From Prochlorococcus marinus str. MIT 9215 (GTDB lineage Bacteria > Cyanobacteriota > Cyanobacteriia > PCC-6307 > Cyanobiaceae): a DNA stretch of 5,683 nt. A program made the position numbers and the translations under genes. The notes under the pieces are model-generated. The model had not been told where the DNA came from. It saw only the letters and a list, made by a program, of their open reading frames with translations, and made no database searches. Of the stretch, positions 1 to 5,432 are shown one piece after another; within the stretch, counting starts at the first letter, position 1; the number at the start of each line of letters is the position of its first letter. The stretch is taken from assembly GCA_949486985.1 (NCBI GenBank), contig CATBLW010000082.1, positions 1-5,683 on the forward strand, given 5' to 3'.

Positions 1-705
1 AGTGCCGTCCTGGATCCGCGCTGGATCACGGTTGAGTTTTTCGGAGGCTGGAATCGAGAACTTGTTGCCAACAGCGATCGAGAGGCGCTGCTTTTTACCT
101 CTGGCCCCACGTTTGCTCGTAGCGCAGGCCACGGTGAGCTTGGGATCCGATTGCATGGAGATCTCCTTCTCGCTAACGGGGCCTGGTTTGCAGACAATCG
201 TGCGGCTGCCGCGCAACGGGCCTGGGTTGGGATTAGTCGAGATGGCTCGCTGGAATTCGGCTATGGCGAACTCACCCCTGCGTTACAAGAACGTCTGCGC
301 GTATTCATTGGTGGCCTGCATGCCCTGACCAACACCATTCAGCCGGCACCGAAGTCCTACACCGGTGTGTACGGCGAGATGGAGTTGGCGGATGTACGCA
401 TCGTCTACGGGCTGCGCCCGGATGGCTGGCTTGAAGTGGTGGAAACGGCTGACGGTGTGCTGTTCGATGACTTGCGCCGCTTCGTGGCTGCCAAGGGGTT
501 TCTGGCGGCCTATTTGCCGGACCATGCATCGAAATCAAGGCTGATCATTCCTGGGAGACGCCTCTGGAGCGAAGAGCAGGCGATCTGGGTGAGTGGAGGA
601 AAACCCTCGATCAGCCAACTGCCATTCCTGCTCAGGATGATGCCGAGTGCTCAATGGATGTCTCATCAGCAGGATGAGGACATCACTTCACCGCAGCGAA
701 ACTGA
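1..705 (+). CDS. C-terminal part of uncharacterised protein, possibly phosphodiester glycosidase (NAGPa)-like
   Basis: The frame is open from the first base to the TGA at 703-705, so the gene starts left of the window. The TTG at 151 is internal: the 50 codons before it are clearly coding, with a good protein-like composition. The visible 234 residues are soluble, with no membrane segment. Recognisable pieces are GDLLLANGAWF at about residues 53-63, VGISRDG at 76-82, and a late block reading VYGLRPDGWLEVVETADG (135-152), then LRRFVAAKGFLAAYLPDHASKS (158-179). That order (dG-containing strand, helix, then a short strand ending in an S-x-S element) resembles the C-terminal half of NAGPa/DUF2233 domains, where a LDGGxSS-type motif is usual. 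Here the motif position reads YLPDHASKS, so catalytic activity is doubtful. The family assignment is an inference from pattern only; that this is a real, partial gene is secure. It converges on the minus-strand cluster across a 314-bp gap. Confidence 0.75.
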   Translation, partial: SAVLDPRWITVEFFGGWNRELVANSDREALLFTSGPTFARSAGHGELGIRLHGDLLLANGAWFADNRAAAAQRAWVGISRDGSLEFGYGELTPALQERLRVFIGGLHALTNTIQPAPKSYTGVYGEMELADVRIVYGLRPDGWLEVVETADGVLFDDLRRFVAAKGFLAAYLPDHASKSRLIIPGRRLWSEEQAIWVSGGKPSISQLPFLLRMMPSAQWMSHQQDEDITSPQRN

Positions 706-1019
706 GAGCGGTACTTAAAGCCGTTGAGGCCTTACTGCAGATGCTTGCTTTCCTCGGCAAATCACTTCTGCACATCTCTTCTGCACATCACTTCTGAACT
801 GGTGGATCTGGGTCTGATTAACCGTGTGAGCCCAAAGCCGAACGATTGGCAAAGCTGTGCTGCTGAAGTCGGTGAATCGTTTGCCCAACATTGAGCATGT
901 CTTCTTGGCGTCTGGCTGTGTTCAGTGGGAGCCGAGCTTGTGTTGGATTACTTGGGCTTGTAATGACTGATTTGTCTTTTCTCTTTTGAAGGCGGGCCTA
1001 TCGAATGGGCTCGATGCAA
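706..1019. other. 314-bp intergenic region between convergent genes
   Basis: No convincing gene or RNA was found here. It holds a short tandem repeat (764-796). In the same frame as the upstream gene, past its stop, a coding-like stretch runs from about 790 to a TGA at 892-894, reading ELVDLGLINRVSPK and onwards. It has no credible start codon and may be a gene relic. A 30-codon ATG frame at 897-989 encodes a hydrophobic peptide, but it has no visible ribosome binding site. No strong stem-loop with a T-run was found for either converging gene; ATTAC/GTAAT arms at about 946-963 are too weak to call a terminator. Confidence 0.6.
764..796. repeat. Short tandem repeat, 13-bp unit, about 2.5 copies
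   Basis: Two units, ACTTCTGCACATC (764-776) and TCTTCTGCACATC (777-789), differ at one base. They are followed by a partial third unit ACTTCTG (790-796). It lies in non-coding DNA and most likely arose by replication slippage. No function is evident. Confidence 0.75.
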
Positions 1020-2021
1020 TTACGCCCAGCGATCCATGATTTGTTTGACAACGACTTGTTGAACTCCAACCTGTAGAACCACCACAAGCGGCAGCGCAAG
1101 TAGAACACCCGGAAGACCAAGCAATGCACCCAGGCTCAATTGAGCGGTCAATGCCACGGTTGGCAAAAGATTGACTGTGCGTCTTAGAAGAAGTGGCGTG
1201 AGCAAAAAGGCTTCAAAATTTTGCAAGATCAGACGCAGGATCAACACTTGCAGCATCAGAGTCGGTGAAACCAGTAGGGCAACGGCCATGGGCAACAGCG
1301 TGGCGGCTGTCGGTCCAATGGTTGGAACGAAAGTGAGCAGGCCGCAGACCAGGGCACTGAGGAGTGCAAGTGGGACTTTGAGCAGACTGAGCCCTGCCCA
1401 TGTGAGAGCAAATACGGTTGTGGCAGAGATGGTCATTCCAGCCAGCCAGCCACCCAAAGCCTTGCGGCATTGATCCAGCAACTCCGCCATTTCCTCTCTG
1501 GCAGGACGCGGTGTCGCTGCAATCAGCATCTCTCTGTGGGAGTGCGGATCGAGGGCAAGCAAGGTGGCCAGCAAGCTCATCAGCAGCAGCTGAACGAGGC
1601 CATTGGCAGCTCCGCCTGCATAACCCAGTAGTTGGCTGCCAAGAGGTTGGATTCGCTCCCAGCTGATCTGATCATGAATTGATTGATCCAGATCAGGAAG
1701 GAAAGAAGTGTCTCCCAGTACTGATTTGATCTTGGTAATCAGTGTTGGTAGATCACGGCCTAATTGTTGGATTTGGATAACCAACTCAGGCAATAGAAGC
1801 TGCAGCGCAAACGCACCACCAAAGAGGAGAATCAGCAGCACAGTTGCCAGCGTTAGCGGTCGAGGCCAATGGACCTGACGCTGCAACTTGTTGATCAGAA
1901 CGTCGAGGGCCACGGCCAAGACGACAGCCCCAAATAGCACCAACAGCACCCAGCGCAACTGCCAGGTGAGCAGTGCCAGCATGATCAGAGTGAGTGCAAC
2001 AAGCAGGGTGCGGGCATTCAT
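1020..2021 (-). CDS. AI-2E family (UPF0118/PerM-type) transporter, second of a tandem pair
   Basis: This is a polytopic inner-membrane protein of 333 residues, close to the usual 330-370 for the family. Hydrophobic segments lie at about 4-42 (a hairpin), 57-80, 135-156, 190-212, 216-250, 254-275 and 285-325. A soluble, more polar loop at about 81-133 is characteristic of the family. Family signatures are PTIGP at 233-237, QNFEAFLLTP at 267-276 and the terminal LLALPLVVVLQV stretch. Known members include the AI-2 exporter TqsA and Na+(Li+)/H+ antiporters from halophiles; the substrate here is unknown. I chose the ATG at 2021 because it forms an ATGA overlap with the stop of the preceding gene. 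A TTG eight codons upstream (2045) is in frame but less likely. It is clearly paralogous to the neighbour, since the C-terminal 120 residues align through shared GLSLL, GP, FPMAVALL/LPMAVALL and LTAQ blocks. Confidence 0.93.
   Translation of the reverse strand: MNARTLLVALTLIMLALLTWQLRWVLLVLFGAVVLAVALDVLINKLQRQVHWPRPLTLATVLLILLFGGAFALQLLLPELVIQIQQLGRDLPTLITKIKSVLGDTSFLPDLDQSIHDQISWERIQPLGSQLLGYAGGAANGLVQLLLMSLLATLLALDPHSHREMLIAATPRPAREEMAELLDQCRKALGGWLAGMTISATTVFALTWAGLSLLKVPLALLSALVCGLLTFVPTIGPTAATLLPMAVALLVSPTLMLQVLILRLILQNFEAFLLTPLLLRRTVNLLPTVALTAQLSLGALLGLPGVLLALPLVVVLQVGVQQVVVKQIMDRWA
2018..2021 (-). promoter_or_regulatory. ATGA stop-start overlap coupling two transporter genes
   Basis: On the minus strand the ATG of the downstream AI-2E gene (2021-2019) shares two bases with the TGA of the upstream one (2020-2018). 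This arrangement normally indicates translational coupling. A purine-rich GGAAGAG lies about 15 bases upstream, somewhat far for a standard ribosome binding site, which fits re-initiation by terminating ribosomes. Confidence 0.7.
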
Positions 2022-3097
2022 GAGGCGAGTCGCTTTCTCTTCCAAGGATCAAGGAGATCGTGAATCACAATTTCACGAATCAGCACTTGGATCACCACAG
2101 CCAGGGGCAGGGCCAACAGCAGCCCTAGTGGACCAAAGATCACGGTGAAAACAAACTGGGCCGTGAGGGTTAGACCTGGGAGCAATTTGACTTGGTGTTG
2201 CATCACCGAAGGCGTGATCAAGTAACTCTCCAGGTTTTGAATGACCACATAGAGCCCCAGCACGGCCAGTGCTTTCCAGGGGGCATCCAAGAGTGCAACC
2301 GCCATGGGAAAGATTGTGCTCAGGGTTGGCCCCACATTGGGGATCACATTGAGCAGGCCTGCCAGGAGAGCATTGGCCATCACAAGCTTGACGCCGAGTA
2401 GAGAAAGCCCAATGCCAGCAAGCGCTGCGACACAAAAGGAACTGATCAATAGGCCTGCCATCCAACTGGTTAGTGCGTCTCCGCATTGGAGCAGGATCAC
2501 GCCAGCTCGTCGCCGGTAAAACGAGGGCACCAGCATGATGGCCACGTTCTTGTAAGCAGTTGGTTGTACCGCCACCATCAGGGTGACGGCGAGAACAAAA
2601 AGAATTTGAACCAGGCCGCTGCCCAAGTTCCCTGCCAGACCAAGCAATCCGCTCAGACTTTTGCCAACACCGTTGGCTAAGTCTGAGCCATTCGGAATGC
2701 TCTTGAAGCCATTGGGGAATAGCTGTTGGTGCCAAGTCCTTGAGGGGTCATCCCCATAAACAATGTTGGAGATGTTGTCGATGCCACCGACTGTGAGGCT
2801 CCACAATTCCCTTGCTGCTGCAGGGAGTTGTAAGAGCAGCTGGTGGAACTGATGGGTGAAGGGTGGCACCACAACAGCCAAAGCTGTACCCATCAACACC
2901 ATCAACCCCAGCAGGCATAACAACAGGGCGAGAAGGCGAGGCATGGGGCGTCTTGAACGCAGTTCCCCGACCAGGGTGCAAAGAGCCATCGCCAGAACAA
3001 TTCCGGCAAAGATATGGATTACGACATCTCTGAGGCTCCATACCAGCACTGCCGCTGAGATCAGCGCTGCCAGACCAAGCCATTGGGAAAATTTCAC
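2018..3097 (-). CDS. AI-2E family (UPF0118/PerM-type) transporter, first of a tandem pair
   Basis: This is a 359-residue multi-pass membrane protein of the same family as its downstream neighbour. Hydrophobic stretches lie at about 7-40, 53-78, 150-178, 208-235, 239-270, 275-297 and 305-345. A polar extramembrane loop at about 80-148 is longer than in the paralogue and is rich in Gly, Asn and Pro. Family signatures are PNVGP at 253-257, QNLESYLITP at 287-296 and LLLALPLAVVIQV at 326-338. The tail is basic (PWKRKRLAS), suggesting a cytoplasmic C-terminus. The start is GTG at 3097: an in-frame stop 21 bases upstream (the psb28 TAA) rules out extension, and the first membrane segment begins at residue 7, which rules out a much later start. 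The gene follows psb28 by 21 bp and overlaps the next gene by 4 bp, so all three are probably co-transcribed. Substrate is unknown; export of a small molecule or Na+/H+ exchange are both known in the family. Confidence 0.93.
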   Translation of the reverse strand: MKFSQWLGLAALISAAVLVWSLRDVVIHIFAGIVLAMALCTLVGELRSRRPMPRLLALLLCLLGLMVLMGTALAVVVPPFTHQFHQLLLQLPAAARELWSLTVGGIDNISNIVYGDDPSRTWHQQLFPNGFKSIPNGSDLANGVGKSLSGLLGLAGNLGSGLVQILFVLAVTLMVAVQPTAYKNVAIMLVPSFYRRRAGVILLQCGDALTSWMAGLLISSFCVAALAGIGLSLLGVKLVMANALLAGLLNVIPNVGPTLSTIFPMAVALLDAPWKALAVLGLYVVIQNLESYLITPSVMQHQVKLLPGLTLTAQFVFTVIFGPLGLLLALPLAVVIQVLIREIVIHDLLDPWKRKRLAS

Positions 3098-3104
3098 CCT
3101 TCTT
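3098..3104 (-). promoter_or_regulatory. Ribosome binding site-like AAGAAGG abutting a GTG start
   Basis: The purine run AAGAAGG ends directly against the GTG at 3097. Normal spacing is about 5-9 bases, so it is either non-functional or marks an unusual start. No in-frame start exists at normal spacing, so the GTG is kept as the initiator. Confidence 0.3.
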
Positions 3105-3118
3105 GCGTTGTTGTCGGA

Positions 3119-3478
3119 TTAAGCATTCTCTCCGGAGTAGCCAAGGCCATGGCTATCTGCATACCGCTGAGCAAAGCGCATGAAACGCTCAAAATCAGCT
3201 TCTGATTTCCAGACGTAGGTCACTTCGAGGGCGCTTGGTTCTCCATTGACAAAACGTGCGTTGACTTCGCGCGTAACCAGTTCACCTTCTTCATCGAGCA
3301 TGAACATGCCAGTGATATCTCCCATCGACTCCGGAGCAAGAGCTTCAGGATCCTTGAACACGAAGAGAGCCTGACCTGTGCGGCCGTCTTTGCTCCTGGT
3401 GAGACGGATGTCTGGAACAACCTGTTCATCGATTCCTCGTCTGAATTGGATCGCTGCAATTGCGCTTGCTTCAGACAT
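3119..3478 (-). CDS. psb28: Photosystem II assembly protein Psb28
   Basis: Psb28 is a small soluble protein that binds the cytoplasmic face of CP47 in PSII assembly intermediates (such as RC47) and is absent from mature PSII; it has also been linked to chlorophyll supply for chlorophyll-binding proteins. The 119-residue product is close to the family's usual length of about 112. Characteristic blocks in order are IQFRRGIDEQVVPDIRLTRS (10-29), the FVFKDP strand (39-44), DITGMFMLDEEGELVTREV (54-72), the FVNGEP turn (76-81) and the C-terminal helix with RFMRFAQRYA (98-107). There is no signal peptide or membrane segment, as expected. The ATG at 3478 matches the family N-terminus with about eight extra residues. 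The 58-bp spacer to mnmH has a possible minus-strand -10 box TAAGAT (3506-3501) but no good -35 box and no Shine-Dalgarno sequence, so an independent promoter is possible but not shown. Confidence 0.97.
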   Translation of the reverse strand: MSEASAIAAIQFRRGIDEQVVPDIRLTRSKDGRTGQALFVFKDPEALAPESMGDITGMFMLDEEGELVTREVNARFVNGEPSALEVTYVWKSEADFERFMRFAQRYADSHGLGYSGENA

Positions 3479-3510
3479 GGATCATTGCAATACAAAAGAA
3501 ATCTTAAATG

Positions 3511-3521
3511 GGCATGATGCC
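3511..3521. repeat. Small perfect palindrome between mnmH and psb28
   Basis: GGCAT-G-ATGCC is an inverted repeat with 5-bp arms around one base. It lies just upstream (in the psb28 direction) of the TAAGAT -10-like element. It could be an operator half-site pair or chance; at this length chance is quite likely. Confidence 0.25.
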
Positions 3522-3536
3522 TTGTGTGGGTAGCGA

Positions 3537-4601
3537 TTAAGGCTTGATCAGTCCTTGCTCAAAAAGTCTTTCAGCGGCTTGCATTGCCTGCAGCCCAGAG
3601 ATGTCCACGCTTTGCCGTTCAGGAGTTCTGGCTAACTCATGGTCATAGCAACGGTCGTAGTAATCGAGCATGGCGAGGCATGCTTGGTCCCATTGTTCAA
3701 GATCGAGCGCTTCAAGTGCCTGACGGGTTCGCTGTGGTCCCAGGCGACGACTGATCCGCAAAGTGGCTTCCTTGAGGGGCTCAATGCCGTTCTCGCTATA
3801 AACGTCAACGAGTTGAGCGATGCGTTCCTCGAGGGAACGGCAGATCTCTAGAACCGGTGCTGTCTGCATCTGTTGGAAGAGACCACGAGGAAGCCGGCAG
3901 CATCCAACCAGGGAACTTTCTGCTTCCAGCCAGATTTCCTTTGCTGCATTGGCCTTGCAGCTTTGTAAGCCTTCGGCTAGGCGATTCTCATAGTGTTCGC
4001 TACTGGGTTGCGGCGGTTGACCAAGTCCTCCAAAACTGCTGCCACGATGGTGAGCCAGTCCTTCGAGGTCGACCACAGCGACACCCTTCTCGGCAAGGGC
4101 CTTGAGCAGATCTGTTTTGCCAGTGCCGGTGCGCCCTCCTAATAATCGAATTGGCCAGGGGAGCTCAAATTGTTTCAACACCCAGTTTCGATAGGCCTTG
4201 TATCCCCCCTCAAGCAATAGAGGCTTGAGATCGATTAGATCGGCCAGCCAGGCCATGCTTGCTGACCGCATGCCACCTCGCCAGCAATAGAGGCGGAGGT
4301 CTTGACTTGATTGTTGTTCTCCCTCATTCAAGTCGTTGGTGATTTGATGCATAGCCTCAGCGAGGCGATCGAGTTTTGGGCCTGTGGCTTTGAGCCCAAG
4401 CTGGATCGCCTGACGACGACCTTGTTGCTTGTAGGCGGTGCCGATTGAAGCCCTTTGCTCATCAGTGAACAGTGGCAAATTGATGGCACCTGGCCAGTGT
4501 CCCTTGCTGAATTCCCCTGGACTGCGCACATCCAATACAGGACCCTTGCCCTGACGGAATCTTTCAATCGGGTAAGCAGTTGGGATGCCCATGCCTGACA
4601 T
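3537..4601 (-). CDS. mnmH: tRNA 2-selenouridine synthase MnmH (SelU/YbbB)
   Basis: MnmH replaces the sulfur of 2-thiouridine at tRNA wobble position 34 (Lys, Glu, Gln tRNAs) with selenium from selenophosphate, through a geranylated intermediate. The 354-residue product matches the family length (E. coli about 364). An N-terminal rhodanese domain (about 1-140) carries LDVRSPGEF (23-31), GAINLPLF (38-45) and the active-site loop CWRGGMRS with Cys106. A P-loop domain follows, with Walker A GGRTGTGKT at 155-163 and the family motif DLEGLAHHRGSSFGG at 178-192; WLEAESS (224-230) is also typical. All key residues are present, so it should be active. Start choice is uncertain: ATG at 4601 puts LDVR at the same distance from the N-terminus as in E. 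coli. ATG at 4592 is equally possible. ATG at 4643 or GTG at 4712 would overlap the divergent gun4 and add an Arg-rich tail. Activity with selenium requires SelD, not seen here. Confidence 0.95.
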   Translation of the reverse strand: MSGMGIPTAYPIERFRQGKGPVLDVRSPGEFSKGHWPGAINLPLFTDEQRASIGTAYKQQGRRQAIQLGLKATGPKLDRLAEAMHQITNDLNEGEQQSSQDLRLYCWRGGMRSASMAWLADLIDLKPLLLEGGYKAYRNWVLKQFELPWPIRLLGGRTGTGKTDLLKALAEKGVAVVDLEGLAHHRGSSFGGLGQPPQPSSEHYENRLAEGLQSCKANAAKEIWLEAESSLVGCCRLPRGLFQQMQTAPVLEICRSLEERIAQLVDVYSENGIEPLKEATLRISRRLGPQRTRQALEALDLEQWDQACLAMLDYYDRCYDHELARTPERQSVDISGLQAMQAAERLFEQGLIKP

Positions 4602-4641
4602 AGTGGGCCAACGCCGAGCCAGATGAGGCCGGTTGCGATTC

Positions 4642-5358
4642 ATGCTTTCCGGACCCCCCCCAGCCAAAACTCCCAGCGGTGATGAGCTGCTGCAGCGCTT
4701 CGTGACGGGCACAACGCGTCAGCGGCGAAGCCTGTTGAAAAGCATTGAAGCCAGCTCTCTTGAGTTGGCGGCGATGGGGAAAGACGTCCTGTCTTCTTTT
4801 GATCCTGAAGGAGAAGATTGGGCTGCTGGTTGGATCTTGCAGGTGCTTCAGCGACATCAGCCAAAGGTGTTGCCCAGCTTGCTGACTGATCAGCAGAGCG
4901 GCTGGTTTGTTGCCCCTTCATCAGTGGGTATTGATTACGGCCCGCTGCAGCAGGAATTACTTGCTGAACGGTTTGAACAGGCTGACCGCCTGACCAGTTC
5001 GGCATTGCGTCAACTTGCTGGTCCTGAAGCTGAGCGTCGTGGTTATGTCTATTTCAGCGAGGCTCCCTGCATGGCCAGTCTCGATTTGGTCAGTTTGGAT
5101 CGTCTCTGGACGATCTATTCCCAAGGCCGATTTGGCTTTACTGCACAGGCACGACTGCTAGCCGCTCTGGATGGTCGTTATGAGCGCCTATGGCCTCGGA
5201 TTGGCTGGAAAGATGATTCAACCTGGACGCGCTACCCCGATGCGTTTACTTGGTCGATGAGTGCACCGGAGGGGCATATGCCATTGATTAATCAGTTGCG
5301 CGGCGTTCGTTTGATGGATGCCGTTCTTAATCACCCCGCCCTTGTTGAGCGTCGCTAG
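4642..5358 (+). CDS. gun4: GUN4 domain protein, regulator of Mg-chelatase
   Basis: GUN4 binds protoporphyrin IX and Mg-protoporphyrin IX and stimulates the ChlH subunit of Mg-chelatase, the first committed step of chlorophyll synthesis. The 238-residue product has the two-part cyanobacterial form. An N-terminal helical bundle (about 14-90) contains ELLQRFVTGTTRQRRSLL and DWAAGWILQVLQRH. The GUN4 core (about 97-238) begins with DYGPLQQELLAERFEQADRL. It continues with LDLVSLDRLWTIYSQGRFGF (147-166), RYERLWPRIGWK (179-190), TRYPDAFTW (196-204) and APEGHMPL (208-215), the last belonging to the porphyrin-binding face. ATG at 4642 is the first in-frame ATG; a GAGG lies 13 bases upstream, rather far. 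A TTG at 4633 would add three residues. Codons 5-7 lie in a C8 run. It is divergent from mnmH, with about 40 bp between starts, and followed after 74 bp by a co-oriented partial gene. Confidence 0.96.
   Translation: MLSGPPPAKTPSGDELLQRFVTGTTRQRRSLLKSIEASSLELAAMGKDVLSSFDPEGEDWAAGWILQVLQRHQPKVLPSLLTDQQSGWFVAPSSVGIDYGPLQQELLAERFEQADRLTSSALRQLAGPEAERRGYVYFSEAPCMASLDLVSLDRLWTIYSQGRFGFTAQARLLAALDGRYERLWPRIGWKDDSTWTRYPDAFTWSMSAPEGHMPLINQLRGVRLMDAVLNHPALVERR
4654..4661 (+). repeat. Homopolymeric C8 tract in the first codons of gun4
   Basis: Eight consecutive cytosines encode Pro5-Pro6 and the start of Pro7, directly after the short leader MLSG. Tracts of this length are prone to slippage in replication and to sequencing error. 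Losing one C would remove the ATG at 4642 from frame and place another ATG, at 4623, in frame with the rest of gun4. Confidence 0.9.
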
Positions 5359-5432
5359 GTCAGCGCTTCAAGTCGTCAATATGGCCTTGAACGAGTAAGT
5401 CGGTATGGTCAAAAGAGGTATCAGCTCTTCTG

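Noticed and set aside
74..81. HIP1-like GCGATCGA (also near 4364)
   Set aside because: It is one base off the GCGATCGC octamer; no exact HIP1 copy is present, so it is not annotated as a repeat.
711..735. AAGCC/GGCCTT arms after the left-edge gene as a terminator
   Set aside because: The stem is short with a mismatch and is not followed by Ts.
848..885. GGCAAA/TTTGCC inverted repeat as a structured RNA
   Set aside because: Six-base arms separated by about 26 bases with no supporting structure; chance is likely.
897..989. 30-residue hydrophobic small ORF (ATG at 897)
   Set aside because: It has no ribosome binding site and resembles no known small photosystem peptide; an ATG frame of 31 codons in 314 bp of gap is expected by chance.
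2073..2735. 220-codon minus-strand frame inside the first AI-2E gene
   Set aside because: It is an out-of-frame shadow of the transporter gene with a composition rich in Cys, Arg, Pro and His and no family features.
5367..5391. Inverted repeat TTCAAG/CTTGAA after gun4 as a terminator
   Set aside because: The 6-bp AT-rich stem has a 13-base loop and no following T-run, so it is not a credible intrinsic terminator.
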